Positions 8,342 through 18,076 are shown, counted from the stretch's first letter. The stretch is 64,000 nt of DNA from Kineococcus sp. TRM81007 (GCF_022669155.1 NZ_JALBVB010000016.1:1-64000), one strand, 5' to 3'. The notes: generated by a model from the sequence alone, not told the origin. Program-made: numbers and translations.

Positions 8342-10513
8342 GTGGTGAGCGGTGTGCCGCCGCGGGACGGTGACGCGACGCAGCTCACCGTCGAACAGGA
8401 GGTGGACCGGCTGCGCTGGCAGCTGGCGATCTCCGCCGGCGGCGTCGGGGGCTTCGACTGGGACCTCGTCACCGGTCACCTCGCGTGGGACGACCGCCTG
8501 ATCGAGCTGTTCGGCTACGAGCGCGCCGGCTTCCGCGAGAGCATCGAGGCGTTCAACGACCGGGTGCACCCCGACGACCTGCCCCGCGTCACCCAGGCCC
8601 TGACCGAGTGCGCCGAGACGTGCGGGGAGTTCGAGTCCGAGTACCGCGTCGTGCTGCCCGGCGGCGCCACGCGCTGGGTGCGCGCCCGAGGGCGGGCGCT
8701 GGCCGGCGGGTCCGACGGCCGCGCGGTGCGCATCCTCGGTGCCGCCTACGACACCACCGACACCCGCGACGCCGACGCCCGCACCTCCCGCGTGCTGGAG
8801 ACCATGCCGTCGGCCTTCTTCTCGCTCGACCGGGACTGGCGCTTCACGTACGTCAACGCCGAGGCCGAGCGGCTCCTGGACAGCTCGCGCGCCGAGCTGC
8901 TCGGGGGCGACGTGTGGGAGCTGTTCCCGGCCGCCGTCGGGACCGTGTTCGACACCGAGTACCACCGCGCGGTGGAGACCGGCGAGCCGGTGGCGTTCGA
9001 GGCCTACTACCCGCCGCCGCTGGACCGCTGGTACGAGGTGCGCGCCTGGCCCGTGCCCGACGGTCTGTCGGTGTACTTCCTGGACGTCACCGCCCGCCGG
9101 CGCTCGCAGGCGGAGGCGGAGGTGGCGCACGCGGAGGCCGAGCAGGCCCGCCGGCGCGCCGAGGAGGCCGCCGACCGCCTGCGCCTGCTCGTGCGGGTGG
9201 GTGAGGACCTCTCCGCCACCCTGGACACCGAGGAGGCCGTCGGCCGCCTGGCGCAGCACCTCGTGCCGGCGCTGGCCGATTGGTGCCTGGTCACCCTCGT
9301 GGACGAGCAGGGCGCCCTGCGCGACATCGGCTCCTGGCACGCGCTCGAGGAGCTGCGCCCCGTGGTGGCCGAGTACCGGCGCGCCCGCCTGAGCGCGCTG
9401 GGCGAGCGCGCCCCCCTGCGCCGCGCGCTGCGCACCGGCCGGCCCGTCACCGTCGAGCGGGGCGCCACCGCCGAGCTGCTCGACGTGCTCAGCCCGGGCG
9501 CGGCGCGCGACCTGCTGCGGCAGCTCGGCCCGGAGTCGCTGGTGATGCTGCCGCTGCGGGCGCGCGGCCGCACCGTCGGCCTGGTCAGCCTCTTCCGCGG
9601 CCCGGAGCGCGCCCCGGTGCCGCCGCAGGACCTGCTGACCGCCCTGCAGGTGGCCGACCGGGCCGCCGTGGCGCTGGACAACGCGCGCCTCTACACGCAG
9701 CAGCACCGCATGGCCGAGGGCCTGCAGCGCAGCCTGCTGACCGCCCCCGTGGAGCCCGACCACGTGCAGGTGGCCGTGCGGTACCAGCCCGCCGCGGCCG
9801 CCGCCCAGGTCGGCGGCGACTGGTACGACGCCTTCCTCACCCCCGACGGCTCCACGGTCCTCGTCATCGGCGACGTCATGGGGCACGACGTGGACGCCGC
9901 CGCGGCGATGAGCCAGGTGCGCAGCCTGCTGCGCGGCATCGCGTACTCCAGCGGCACGGGCCCGGCCGCGGTCCTCGCCAGCCTGGACGCCACCATGCAG
10001 GGCCTGGCCGTGGAGACCACCGCCACCGCGCTCGTGGCGCGCCTGGAGCAGGTCGTCGACGAGCGGGCCCGGGACGTGACGCGGCTGCGCTGGTCCAGCG
10101 CCGGGCACCTGCCGCCGCTGCTGCTGGCCCCCGACGGCACGGTCAGCGCCCTGGCCGCCCACCCGCCGCAGCTGCTGCTGGGCGTGGACCCGCTCACCCG
10201 CCGCTCCGACGCGGCGATCACCGTGGACCGCGGCTCGACGCTGCTGCTCTACACGGACGGCCTCGTCGAGCGCCGCGGCAGCTCGCTGGAGAGCGGCACC
10301 ACGCGGCTGCAGGACGTGGTCGCGGAGCTGGCGCACCTGGGTCTGGAGGACCTGTGCGACGAGGTGCTGGCCCGTCTCGTGCCCGCGGACCACGACGACG
10401 ACGTGGCGCTCGTCGCGGTGCGCCTGCACCCGCTGGACCGGCCGCGGCCGGCGGAGGCGGGGCCGAACCGGGTGCCGCCGCACCCGCCCACCCCGGTCAC
10501 GCCCACCACCTGA
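8342..10513 (+). CDS. PAS-PAS-GAF-SpoIIE (PP2C) phosphatase
   Basis: Cytosolic sensor phosphatase of 723 residues. The order is PAS (about 23-140, with HPDDLPRV), a second PAS (150-253, DRDWRFTYVNAEAERLL), a short coiled coil (255-280, AEAEQARRRAEEAADRL), GAF (280-450) and the PP2C domain (473-696). Metal-binding motifs VGGDWYDAF, GDVMGHD, YTDGLVERR and the C-terminal DDDVALVAVRL are intact. Such enzymes dephosphorylate STAS anti-sigma antagonists in partner switching. No membrane segment is seen. GTG 8342 or 8345 follows a GGAGG site. The tail DRPRPAEAGPNRVPPH recurs in the phosphatase at 18.3 kb. Confidence 0.92.
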   Translation: MVSGVPPRDGDATQLTVEQEVDRLRWQLAISAGGVGGFDWDLVTGHLAWDDRLIELFGYERAGFRESIEAFNDRVHPDDLPRVTQALTECAETCGEFESEYRVVLPGGATRWVRARGRALAGGSDGRAVRILGAAYDTTDTRDADARTSRVLETMPSAFFSLDRDWRFTYVNAEAERLLDSSRAELLGGDVWELFPAAVGTVFDTEYHRAVETGEPVAFEAYYPPPLDRWYEVRAWPVPDGLSVYFLDVTARRRSQAEAEVAHAEAEQARRRAEEAADRLRLLVRVGEDLSATLDTEEAVGRLAQHLVPALADWCLVTLVDEQGALRDIGSWHALEELRPVVAEYRRARLSALGERAPLRRALRTGRPVTVERGATAELLDVLSPGAARDLLRQLGPESLVMLPLRARGRTVGLVSLFRGPERAPVPPQDLLTALQVADRAAVALDNARLYTQQHRMAEGLQRSLLTAPVEPDHVQVAVRYQPAAAAAQVGGDWYDAFLTPDGSTVLVIGDVMGHDVDAAAAMSQVRSLLRGIAYSSGTGPAAVLASLDATMQGLAVETTATALVARLEQVVDERARDVTRLRWSSAGHLPPLLLAPDGTVSALAAHPPQLLLGVDPLTRRSDAAITVDRGSTLLLYTDGLVERRGSSLESGTTRLQDVVAELAHLGLEDLCDEVLARLVPADHDDDVALVAVRLHPLDRPRPAEAGPNRVPPHPPTPVTPTT

Positions 10514-10613
10514 ACCGTCGCGCGCGGTGGCGTGATCGTCGCGCCGCGTGGCGAACGGGGGGTTCAGGACGCTCTCGCTGGCAGCCGCGTTGCCGGTCCG
10601 CTAGAACATGGAC

Positions 10614-10641
10614 CTCCCCGGGCCCCGACGGTCCCGGGGGA
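10614..10641 (+). terminator. GC hairpin downstream of the phosphatase gene
   Basis: CCCCGGG (10616-10622) pairs with CCCGGGG (10633-10639) across a ten-base loop, 100 bases after the phosphatase stop. It could be a terminator or a structured leader of the next small gene; it lacks a U-tract. Confidence 0.3.
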
Positions 10642-10706
10642 CGCGACGACGCGGTGCCCGGCTCGAGACGCGGGGGGCGCCGCGGGAGGACCACGGGAGG
10701 CGGGCT

Positions 10707-10901
10707 GTGCCACGACGACCGGAGCCCGCGCCGGAGCCCCCCGGCCGAGCCCTGCGCCGGGCCATCCTGCTCAGCGAGCGCGTCGCCGCGGCGAACCGCC
10801 GCAAGGCCAGGGGCGTGGCGATCCGCCGGCTGCCGCTGGACGGCACCGTGGTCCCCCGCCGGGCGCCGCGCCCGCAGGCCGGAGCGCCCGGAGAGGGCTG
10901 A
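10707..10901 (+). CDS. Small basic protein, 64 residues, unknown
   Basis: GTG 10707 is preceded at a six-base gap by GGGAGG (10695-10700), a good ribosome-binding site, which is the main reason to believe this gene. The product is Arg- and Pro-rich (about a quarter Arg) with a central amphipathic helix around ALRRAILLSERVAAANRRKA and disordered ends. No domain is recognised. A comparably built small basic gene lies at 61143. It ends nine bases before the stop of the convergent YczE-like gene. The composition is also what a chance GC-rich frame would give, so confidence is moderate. Confidence 0.5.
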   Translation: MPRRPEPAPEPPGRALRRAILLSERVAAANRRKARGVAIRRLPLDGTVVPRRAPRPQAGAPGEG

Positions 10902-10910
10902 CCGCCGCGC

Positions 10911-11564
10911 TCAGGTCCCGGCCGCGGGCGACTGGCGCAGCACCCGGAACGCGACCTGCGTGACCGGGCCGAGCGCGAACGCCATCACGACCGTGCCCAC
11001 GCCGACGGGCCCGCCGAGCACCCAGCCCACCGCGACCACCGCCACCTCGATCGCCACGCGGGAGGCGCCGACCGGCCAGCCCCGCAGGTGGCAGGCCACC
11101 ATGAGGCTGTCGCGCGGGCCGCTGCCCAGCCCCGCGCCGATGTAGAGGGCGCCGCCGAAGCCCAGCGACAGCACGGAGGCGGCGAGCACCGCCGCCCGCA
11201 CCGGGACCGGCGCGGTGTGCAGGCCGTCCAGCCACGGCGAGGCCAGCAGGGCGTCCAGCGCCACCGCGATCACCACGACGTTGAACAGGGTGCCCACCCT
11301 CGGCCGCACCCCCAGGAAAAGCGACAGGACGACCACCAGCACGCCGACGCCGGCGACGACGGTGCCGTAGGACAGGCCGGTGCGGTCGGCGACGCCGGCG
11401 TGCAGGACGTCCCAGGACGCGACGCCGAGCTGGACCTGCAGGGAGCCCCACACGCCCGCCGCGCACAGCGACAGACCGGTGAGGAACTGCAGCACCCGCA
11501 GCGGCGGGGGCAGGCGCCGGCGGGGTCCGGGCGGGATGGGGTTCTCGGCGCGGCGGGCGCTCAC
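10911..11564 (-). CDS. YczE/YyaS/YitT-like integral membrane protein
   Basis: A 217-residue protein with five or six membrane helices. It follows the pattern of B. subtilis YczE-type proteins: short basic N-terminus (RRRLPPPLRVLQFLTGLSLCAAGV), the segment QLGVASWDVLHAGVADRTGLSYGTV after helix 1, and GAGLGSGPRDSLMVACHLR before helix 4. GTG 11564 has a GAGGA site ten bases upstream. Some family members are needed for antibiotic or peptide export, but biochemical function is not established. It diverges from gnd with a 220-base gap that I cannot further resolve. Confidence 0.8.
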   Translation of the reverse strand: MSARRAENPIPPGPRRRLPPPLRVLQFLTGLSLCAAGVWGSLQVQLGVASWDVLHAGVADRTGLSYGTVVAGVGVLVVVLSLFLGVRPRVGTLFNVVVIAVALDALLASPWLDGLHTAPVPVRAAVLAASVLSLGFGGALYIGAGLGSGPRDSLMVACHLRGWPVGASRVAIEVAVVAVGWVLGGPVGVGTVVMAFALGPVTQVAFRVLRQSPAAGT

Positions 11565-11784
11565 GGGCTGTTCGTCCTCAGGGGCTGCGGCGGGCGGCGC
11601 CGGTGCTTCAGGGGGTTCGGGGGTGCGGCACCAGCCTCGCAGGTGGGCGGTGCGGCCGCCCGCTCGGGGAGAGCGCGCCCTCACGGCCGCGCCGCCGGGC
11701 GGTGAGGAAGAGTTTTCGCCGCCGTCACGCCACCCGGCGCCGGGGGGTGATGGGGCGGCCCCCGGCCGTGGAAGACTCCCGCGG

Positions 11785-13257
11785 GTGACCGAGACCACGC
11801 AGCAGGCGGCCGAGCAGAAGGCCCAGATCGGTGTGACGGGCCTGGCGACGATGGGGCGCAACCTCGCCCGCAACATCGCCCGGCACGGGTACGTGACCGC
11901 GGTGCACAACCGCACCGACGCCAGGACGAAGGCGCTGGTGGAGGAGTTCGGGCACGAGGGCACCTTCGTGCCCGGGTACTCGGCGCAGGAGTTCGTCGAC
12001 TCCCTGGAGTCCCCCCGCACCGTGATCGTCATGGTGAAGGCCGGCGGCCCCACCGACGCCGTCATCGACGAGCTGGCGCCGCTGCTGAGCGAGGGCGACA
12101 TCATCGTCGACGCCGGCAACGCCCACTTCGCCGACACCCGCCGCCGCGAGGCCGCGCTGCGCGAGAAGGGCATCCACTTCGCCGGCGTGGGCGTCTCCGG
12201 CGGTGAGGAGGGCGCGCTGCTGGGCCCGTCGATCATGCCGGGCGGCTCGGAGCACTCCTACGCCAAGCTCGGCCCGATCCTCGCCGACATCGCCGTCTCC
12301 GTGGACGGCACCCCCTGCTCCACCCACGTCGGCCCCGACGGCGCCGGCCACTTCGTGAAGATGGTCCACAACGGCATCGAGTACGCCGACATGCAGCTCA
12401 TCGCCGAGGCGTACGACCTGCTGCGCCACGGCCTGGGCCGCACCCCCGCCCAGCTCGCCGAGGTGTTCACCTCCTGGAACTCCGGCGACCTGGAGTCCTT
12501 CCTGATCGAGATCACCGCCCAGGTGCTCGCCAAGGACGACCCCACGCAGGACGGCGTCGCGCTGGTCGACGTCATCCTGGACGAGGCCGAGCAGAAGGGC
12601 ACCGGCCGCTGGACGGTGCAGACCGCCCTGGACCTGGGCACCCCCGTCTCCGGCATCGCCGAGGCCGTCTTCGCCCGCGCCCTGTCCGGGCACGCCGAGC
12701 AGCGCGCGGCCGCGCAGGGCGTGCTGCCCGGCCCCGCGGAGCAGGCCCCGTTCGTCGCCGCCGGCGACGCGGACGCGTTCGTCGACGACGTGCGCGCGGC
12801 GCTGTACGCGTCGAAGGTCGTCGCCTACGCCCAGGGCTTCGACATGATCAAGGCGGGCTCCGAGGAGTACGGCTGGGGCATCGACCCGGGCGCGATGGCG
12901 ACGATCTGGCGCGGCGGCTGCATCATCCGCGCGAAGTTCCTCGACCGGATCCGCGAGGCGTACGAGAAGCAGCCGGACCTGCCCTCCCTGCTGCTGGACC
13001 CGTACTTCGCCGAGGCCGTGGCCAACGGCCAGGAGGCGTGGCGCCGCGTCGTGCAGCACTCGGTGGCGCACGGCATCCCCGCGCCCGGGTTCTCCTCGGC
13101 GCTGGCGCACTACGACGGCCTGCGCCGGCCGCGCTCGTCGGCGGCGCTGGTGCAGGGCCTGCGCGACCTGTTCGGCGCGCACACCTACAAGCGCACCGAC
13201 CGCCCCGGCTCCTTCCACGTGGAGTGGGCCGGCGACGGCGCCGAGCACCCCGCCTGA
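11785..13257 (+). CDS. gnd: 6-phosphogluconate dehydrogenase (decarboxylating)
   Basis: Converts 6-phosphogluconate to ribulose 5-phosphate and CO2 with NADP+. It is 490 residues, the long dimeric form. The Rossmann motif GLATMGRNLARNIARHGY lies at about residues 14-31, the GGEEGA loop and IMPGGS are present, and the substrate signature FVKMVHNGIEYADMQLIAEA contains the catalytic Lys and the binding His-Asn. The C-terminal GWGIDPGAMATIWRGGCIIRA and AHTYKRTDRPGSFHVEW match canonical Gnd. GTG 11785 is chosen because upstream sequence lacks coding character; AAGACT just before it may be a -10 box of a leaderless mRNA. It lies 38 bases before zwf, so the two probably form an operon. Confidence 0.97.
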   Translation: MTETTQQAAEQKAQIGVTGLATMGRNLARNIARHGYVTAVHNRTDARTKALVEEFGHEGTFVPGYSAQEFVDSLESPRTVIVMVKAGGPTDAVIDELAPLLSEGDIIVDAGNAHFADTRRREAALREKGIHFAGVGVSGGEEGALLGPSIMPGGSEHSYAKLGPILADIAVSVDGTPCSTHVGPDGAGHFVKMVHNGIEYADMQLIAEAYDLLRHGLGRTPAQLAEVFTSWNSGDLESFLIEITAQVLAKDDPTQDGVALVDVILDEAEQKGTGRWTVQTALDLGTPVSGIAEAVFARALSGHAEQRAAAQGVLPGPAEQAPFVAAGDADAFVDDVRAALYASKVVAYAQGFDMIKAGSEEYGWGIDPGAMATIWRGGCIIRAKFLDRIREAYEKQPDLPSLLLDPYFAEAVANGQEAWRRVVQHSVAHGIPAPGFSSALAHYDGLRRPRSSAALVQGLRDLFGAHTYKRTDRPGSFHVEWAGDGAEHPA

Positions 13258-13295
13258 CCCCCACACCCGCTGAACGCACGGAGGACGAGGACACG

Positions 13296-14720
13296 ATGAG
13301 CGACGCGCCCGGCGAGCAGGCGCCCCCTGCGACGGTGTTCGTCCTGTACGGCGCCACCGGCGACCTGGCCAAGCGCCTGGTCATGCCGGGGTTCGCGGCG
13401 CTGGCGAAGGCCGGCCTGCTGCCGCAGCGGTGGACGCTGGTCGGCAGCGGCCGGCGCCCGGTGAGCGACGAGGACTACCGCCGGCACGTGGTCGAGGGGC
13501 TGCGCGAGTTCGGCAAGGACCTCGACGACGACGTGCTGGACACCGTGGCGGCGGGGTTGCGCTTCGCCGGCGGCGGGTTCAGCGAGTCCGACCCCGGCGA
13601 GCTGCTGGACGTGCTGGAGCAGGTCCGCGGCGAGCTCGGCGAGGACGCGCAGCTGGTGCACTACCTGGCGCTGCCGCCGTCGACGTTCGACGACTACACC
13701 CGCGCGATCGCCGCCCACGGCCTCGCCGAGGGTTCGCGCGTGGTGTACGAGAAGCCGTACGGCACCTCCCCGGAGTCCTTCGAGCAGCTCGACGAGCTGG
13801 TGCAGTCGGTCTTCGAGGAGGAGCAGGTCTTCCGCATCGACCACTTCCTCGGCAAGGAGGCGACCCAGCAGCTGCACGTGCTGCGGTTCGCCAACCGGCT
13901 GTTCGAGCAGGTGTGGAGCGCCGAGCACGTCGCGCAGGTGCAGATCGACGTCCCCGAGACCCTGGGCGTGGACGAGCGGGCGCAGTTCTACGACGCGACC
14001 GGCGCCACCCTGGACATGCTCGTCACCCACCTGCTGCAGGTGGCGGCGGAGGTCGCGGCCGAGCCCCCGGCGGGCCCGGGACCGGACGCGCTGCAGGAGG
14101 CGCGCGAGGCGGTGCTGGCGTGCTTCCGGCCGATCGACCCGGCCGAGGTGGTGCTGGGGCAGTCCAGCGGCTACCGGCACCTGGAGCACGTCGACGACGA
14201 CTCCGGCACCGACACGTTCGTCGCGGCGCGCGCGTGGATCGACAACGACCGCTGGCGCGGGGTGCCGTTCGTGCTGCGCACCGGCAAGAAGCTCGCCGAG
14301 TCCCACCAGCACGTCACCCTCGTGCTGCGGCCGCCGACCGCGCTGCAGCACGGCGCGGGGGAGCGCACGGACGAGCCGGAGACGATCACGTTCACCCTGT
14401 CCGGCAACGGCACGGTGTGGGCGGGCGTCACCGCGCGCCGCCCCGGCGTCTCCGACGACCTGGTGCCGGGCCGGCTGCACCTGGACCTGGCCGAGCTGCC
14501 CGACGCGGAGCCGCTGCCGCCGTACGCGGCGCTGCTGCGCGACGTCCTCATCGGCGACCGCGCGCTGTTCACCACCTCCGCGGGCCTGCGCGACGCGTGG
14601 CGGGTGGTGACGCCGCTGCTGCAGCAGCGCGGGGAGCTGCACCCGTACGAGCCGGGCACCTGGGGCCCGGAGGCCGCCGACGAGCTCGCCGCCCCCTACG
14701 GCTGGCTCACCCAGCACTGA
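13296..14720 (+). CDS. zwf: Glucose-6-phosphate 1-dehydrogenase
   Basis: First enzyme of the oxidative pentose phosphate pathway, making 6-phosphogluconolactone and NADPH. Protein of 474 residues with the nucleotide-binding GATGDLAKRLVMPGF at about 19-33, EKPYGTSPESF, and the active-site RIDHFLGKEATQQL carrying the catalytic His and substrate-binding Lys. The ATG at 13296 follows GGAGG. It is at the short end for the family but has no missing block that I can see. Paired with gnd upstream; no opcA or 6-phosphogluconolactonase gene is in the window. A large hairpin follows. Confidence 0.97.
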   Translation: MSDAPGEQAPPATVFVLYGATGDLAKRLVMPGFAALAKAGLLPQRWTLVGSGRRPVSDEDYRRHVVEGLREFGKDLDDDVLDTVAAGLRFAGGGFSESDPGELLDVLEQVRGELGEDAQLVHYLALPPSTFDDYTRAIAAHGLAEGSRVVYEKPYGTSPESFEQLDELVQSVFEEEQVFRIDHFLGKEATQQLHVLRFANRLFEQVWSAEHVAQVQIDVPETLGVDERAQFYDATGATLDMLVTHLLQVAAEVAAEPPAGPGPDALQEAREAVLACFRPIDPAEVVLGQSSGYRHLEHVDDDSGTDTFVAARAWIDNDRWRGVPFVLRTGKKLAESHQHVTLVLRPPTALQHGAGERTDEPETITFTLSGNGTVWAGVTARRPGVSDDLVPGRLHLDLAELPDAEPLPPYAALLRDVLIGDRALFTTSAGLRDAWRVVTPLLQQRGELHPYEPGTWGPEAADELAAPYGWLTQH

Positions 14721-14725
14721 CGGCG

Positions 14726-14785
14726 CCGCCCCCTCCCCGTGACGAGGAAGCGGCGACCTCCTCGTCACGGGAGGGGGAGGGGCGG
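14726..14785 (+). terminator. Long hairpin terminator after gnd-zwf
   Basis: The arm 14726-14748 is almost fully complementary to 14759-14785 (for example CCCGTGACGAGGA against TCCTCGTCACGGG), with a ten-base loop and small bulges, starting five bases after the zwf stop. A stem of over 20 bp at this place is a strong terminator candidate. Confidence 0.7.
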
Positions 14786-14927
14786 CTGCACCGGGTGGGG
14801 GACGTGGTCCACCCGGGGGATGACGGGGGACTTCACACCCCGGACCGATCCGCCGCACACCCTTCCCGGCGCACCCTGGAGGTACCGGGTCGGGCGGTCC
14901 GCCCCGGGGAGCCGAGGAGGGGTCGCC

Positions 14928-15185
14928 GTGGACGTGCTGACGGGGGTGCTGGTCGTCGTGGGGGCGCTGGTGGGGATCGGCGTCCTGGTGGCCGCCGCGC
15001 TGGCCGGCCGCGCCGCCGAGGAGGGCCGCCGGGACGGGCGGCTGCTCGTCGCACCCCGCGGCGCCGCCTTCGGCGAGGCGAGCCGCCTCGCCGTCGAGGC
15101 CGACCGTGCCGAGCGCGCCTCGCGCGCGCCGGTCGTGCACCTGGACGAGCACCGCGCCCGCCGCGCAGGCACCCGCGCCGCCTGA
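14928..15185 (+). CDS. Small single-helix membrane protein, unknown
   Basis: GTG 14928 follows GAGGAGG (14914-14920) at a suitable distance. The 85-residue product has one N-terminal membrane helix (VDVLTGVLVVVGALVGIGVL, residues 1-27) and then a charged cytoplasmic part rich in Ala, Arg and Glu, including EASRLAVEADRAERASRA, which may form a helix. No family is recognised. It stands between the zwf terminator and the Gfo/Idh/MocA gene. Confidence 0.65.
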   Translation: MDVLTGVLVVVGALVGIGVLVAAALAGRAAEEGRRDGRLLVAPRGAAFGEASRLAVEADRAERASRAPVVHLDEHRARRAGTRAA

Positions 15186-15240
15186 CGCGCCCGCGGCCCG
15201 CCCGGTCGTTCAGCAGCGGCGCCGGAGGACCCGCCTCGTG

Positions 15241-15246
15241 TAGCGT
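15241..15246 (+). promoter_or_regulatory. -10 box of a probable leaderless transcript
   Basis: TAGCGT (TANNNT) ends seven bases before GTG 15254, where no Shine-Dalgarno sequence is present. Confidence 0.5.
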
Positions 15247-15253
15247 CGAGCGC

Positions 15254-16321
15254 GTGGTCGACGGCGACAGCGCGAACACCCAGCGCACCAGGCTCATCCA
15301 CGTCGGTCTCGGGGGGTGGGGCGGCGACTGGGAGCGCAACGCGATCCCCCCGGTCCCGGAGGTCGAGCGCGTCGCGGTCGTCGACGCCCACGAACCCACG
15401 CTGCGCCGGGCGCAGGAGGCGCTGGACCTGCCGGACGCGGCGTGCTTCACCTCCCTGCGCGCGGCCGTGGACGCCGTCCGGGCGGACGGCGTGCTGGTGA
15501 CCGCGCCCGTGCAGTTCCACGTGCCCGTCGCGTTGGAGGCGCTGGACGCGGGCCTGCACGTGCTCGTCGAGAAACCCTTCGCGCCGAGCGTCGCGGAGGC
15601 CCGCACGGCGGTCGCGCGCGCCGAGGAGCGGGGCCTCGTGCTCCAGGTCAGCCAGAACTACCGCGCCTACCCCGCGCCCCGGGCGGTTCGGGAACTCGTC
15701 GCCGGCGGGGCGATCGGCGACCTCTCCGTCGTCCACGTCGACTTCCGCCGCTGGGCCAACGACGCGCCGGTGGAGACGAACCGGCACTACGCGTTCCCGC
15801 ACCCCCTGCTCCACGACATGGCCATCCACCACTTCGACCTGCTGCGGATGGTCACCGGCCGCGAGGCAGTGCGCGTCTACGCGAAGGTGACCGACCCGCC
15901 GTGGAGCCGGTTCGAGCAGGAGGCGTCGGCGGTGCTGACCATCGAGATGGCCGGTGGGCTGGTCGCCAGCTACCGCGGCAGCTGGGTCAGCCGCGGGCCG
16001 CAGACCGCCTGGGACGGCGAGTGGGCGCTGGAGGGCGAGCGCGGGCGCATCACCTTCACCGGGCGTGGGGGCGAGGGCCCCGGCGACGACGCCGTCACCC
16101 TCAGCCGGGGCGGTGGCGAACCCGAGGAGGTCGAGCTGCCGGCGCTGGAGCTGTGGGGGCGCTCGGCGGGGCTGCGGCAGTTCCACCGGGCCGTGCAGGG
16201 CGGTCCCGCCCCGGAGGTGACCGGCCGCTCGAACCTCGGCAGCCTCGCCATCGCGGAGGCGGCGGCGCGCTCGGTGGAGTCGGGCCGGGTCGAGGACGTC
16301 GAGCAGGTGGGGGAGCTGTGA
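15254..16321 (+). CDS. Gfo/Idh/MocA family NAD(P)-dependent oxidoreductase
   Basis: Sugar or cyclitol dehydrogenase-type protein of 355 residues. An N-terminal Rossmann fold begins [19 protein letters not shown] (residues 13-31) and carries the hallmark EKP motif in [11 protein letters not shown], whose Lys is catalytic in the family. The C-terminal alpha/beta domain includes [22 protein letters not shown] (conserved D-x-x-x-H-x-x-D pattern) and [10 protein letters not shown]. Its stop overlaps the start of a ThuA-domain gene, and these two families are repeatedly found together in carbohydrate catabolism. The substrate cannot be told. Confidence 0.9.
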   Translation: MVDGDSANTQRTRLIHVGLGGWGGDWERNAIPPVPEVERVAVVDAHEPTLRRAQEALDLPDAACFTSLRAAVDAVRADGVLVTAPVQFHVPVALEALDAGLHVLVEKPFAPSVAEARTAVARAEERGLVLQVSQNYRAYPAPRAVRELVAGGAIGDLSVVHVDFRRWANDAPVETNRHYAFPHPLLHDMAIHHFDLLRMVTGREAVRVYAKVTDPPWSRFEQEASAVLTIEMAGGLVASYRGSWVSRGPQTAWDGEWALEGERGRITFTGRGGEGPGDDAVTLSRGGGEPEEVELPALELWGRSAGLRQFHRAVQGGPAPEVTGRSNLGSLAIAEAAARSVESGRVEDVEQVGEL

Positions 16322-17073
16322 GCGGTGCGGAGCGGTCGTTGCGCGTGCTCGTGTGGAACGAGGGCGTCCACGAGGCGAACCGGAACCCGCCGGACATCGG
16401 CGAGTACTACCCCGACGGGATCCACGGCGCCATCGCCGCCGGGTTGCGGCGGCTGCTGCCGGACGCCGAGGTCACCACCGCGACGCTCGCCGACCCCGAG
16501 CACGGCCTGACGGAGCAGGTGCTCGAACGCACCGACGTGGTGCTGTGGTGGGGGCACGCCGCCCACGAGCAGGTGGACGACGCCGTCGTCGACCGGGTGC
16601 GCCGCCACGTCCTCGGCGGGATGGGCCTGCTGGTGCTGCACTCCGGGCACTACTCGAAGATCTTCACGCGCCTGATGGGGACGACGTGCTCGCTGGCGTG
16701 GCGCAACGAGGGCGAGCGGGAACTCGTGTGGAACGTGAAACCCTCGCACCCGATCGCCCGCGGGATCCCCAGCCCGATCGTCATCGAGCGGCAGGAGATG
16801 TACGGGGAGCTGTTCGACATCCCCGACCCCGACGACCTGCTGTTCATCAGCTCCTTCGCCGGGGGTGAGGTGTTCCGCTCGGGCGTGACGTTCACGCGCG
16901 GCCGCGGCCGGATCTTCTACTTCAGCCCCGGCGACCAGGAGTACCCCGTCTACCACCACCCGCAGGTCCAGCAGGTCCTCGCCAACGGGGTCCGCTGGGC
17001 GGCGCCCGACGAACCGGTCCGGGACGTGCCGGACGTCGGCAACCCGTCCCGGGAGTGGTTCGCCGCGGGGTGA
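16318..17073 (+). CDS. ThuA domain protein (trehalose-utilisation-like)
   Basis: A 251-residue class I glutamine-amidotransferase-like protein. [20 protein letters not shown] at the N-terminus, [14 protein letters not shown], and [12 protein letters not shown] follow the ThuA pattern, with no nucleophilic Cys, as normal for this family. The C-terminal [23 protein letters not shown] is a further family signature. Rhizobial ThuA acts with ThuB in converting trehalose to its 3-keto form. GTG 16318 overlaps the previous stop (GTGA), so it is translationally coupled to the Gfo/Idh/MocA gene. A joint keto-sugar pathway is inferred. Confidence 0.9.
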   Translation: MSGAERSLRVLVWNEGVHEANRNPPDIGEYYPDGIHGAIAAGLRRLLPDAEVTTATLADPEHGLTEQVLERTDVVLWWGHAAHEQVDDAVVDRVRRHVLGGMGLLVLHSGHYSKIFTRLMGTTCSLAWRNEGERELVWNVKPSHPIARGIPSPIVIERQEMYGELFDIPDPDDLLFISSFAGGEVFRSGVTFTRGRGRIFYFSPGDQEYPVYHHPQVQQVLANGVRWAAPDEPVRDVPDVGNPSREWFAAG

Positions 17074-17092
17074 CGGCCCGGCGGCGGGGTCC

Positions 17093-18070
17093 TCAGCCCC
17101 GGCGGCGCGTTCCCCGCGCCCGCCGGGCCAGGTCCACCGCCGCCGCGTCCCACGAAGGGTGCTCGAACCTGAAACCCGCCTCCAGCAGGCGGCCGGGCAC
17201 GACCCGCCGGCTCTTCAGCAGCAGTTCGGTGTCGGTGCGCAGGGCGAGCGCGCCGGCCTCGGCCATCAGGCGGGTCGCGGGCAGGCCGAGGCGGCGGCCC
17301 CACGCACCGCGCAGCGAGCGCATCAGGTCCCGCTGCGGGACGGGCCCCGGGGCGGCGACGATGAACGGCCCGTCGAGGTCCTCGCGCTCCAGGAGGAGCA
17401 GCACGGCGCGCACGAAGTCCTCGCCGTGGATCCACGACACGAACTGCCCGCCGCCCGCGACGGGACCGCCGAGCCCCAGCCGGGCCATCCACGACAGGTG
17501 GTCGAAGATCCCACCGCGGTCCGGTGTCATGACCATCGCGGTGCGCAGCGCGACGCGTCGCGTCGAGGGCACGTCGGCGTCCGCCTGCGCCTGCTCCCAC
17601 CGCCGGGCGATGCGGACGCTGTACTCCCAGTACAGGGGGACGTCGGGCTCCTCCCCGCCGAGGACACCGCTCGCCTCGTCGTGGGGCAGGCCGTCGGTGC
17701 GGCTGCGGGCGTCGGCGTAGATCGTGGCGGTGCTCATCTGCACCCACACCGCGGGCGGCCGCGCGGCGCGCGCGATCGCCTCCCCGACGACGCGCGTGGA
17801 CTCGACGCGCGAGTCCATCATCTGGCGCAGGTTCGCGTCGGTGTAGCGGCAGCTGACCGTCCGGCCGGCGAGGTTCACGACCGCGTCGGCGCCGTCGAGC
17901 TCCGCCGCCCACGCGCCGAGGGTGCGACCGTCCCACACGACGTGGCGGACGCCGTCCTCCAGGCGCTCCGGCCGGCGGCTCAGCACCGTCACCTCGTCGC
18001 CGCGTCCCACCAGCGCCCGCCGCAGCACGCCGCCGACCTGGCCCGTCCCGCCCGGGATCACGATCCGCAC
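17093..18070 (-). CDS. SDR39U1/YfcH-like epimerase family protein (TIGR01777)
   Basis: Atypical short-chain dehydrogenase of 325 residues. The NADP-binding loop GGTGQVGGVLRRAL follows the first strand, then VVNLAGR and TDANLRQMMDSRVESTRVV, the sequence block diagnostic of the YfcH/SDR39U1 group. YWEYSVRIARRWE supplies the region where the catalytic Tyr would lie, though the classical YxxxK is not clear. The C-terminal domain (GRRLGLPATRLMAEAGALAL...LLLKSRRVVPGRLLEAGF) corresponds to DUF1731. Biochemical function of this group is unknown. GTG 18070 is probably leaderless. Confidence 0.88.
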   Translation of the reverse strand: MRIVIPGGTGQVGGVLRRALVGRGDEVTVLSRRPERLEDGVRHVVWDGRTLGAWAAELDGADAVVNLAGRTVSCRYTDANLRQMMDSRVESTRVVGEAIARAARPPAVWVQMSTATIYADARSRTDGLPHDEASGVLGGEEPDVPLYWEYSVRIARRWEQAQADADVPSTRRVALRTAMVMTPDRGGIFDHLSWMARLGLGGPVAGGGQFVSWIHGEDFVRAVLLLLEREDLDGPFIVAAPGPVPQRDLMRSLRGAWGRRLGLPATRLMAEAGALALRTDTELLLKSRRVVPGRLLEAGFRFEHPSWDAAAVDLARRARGTRRRG

Positions 18071-18076
18071 GCGCCG

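Noticed and set aside
11380-11784. N-terminal extension of the 6-phosphogluconate dehydrogenase
   Set aside because: The extra residues overlap the divergent YczE-like gene and have no coding character; the family begins at the Rossmann motif.
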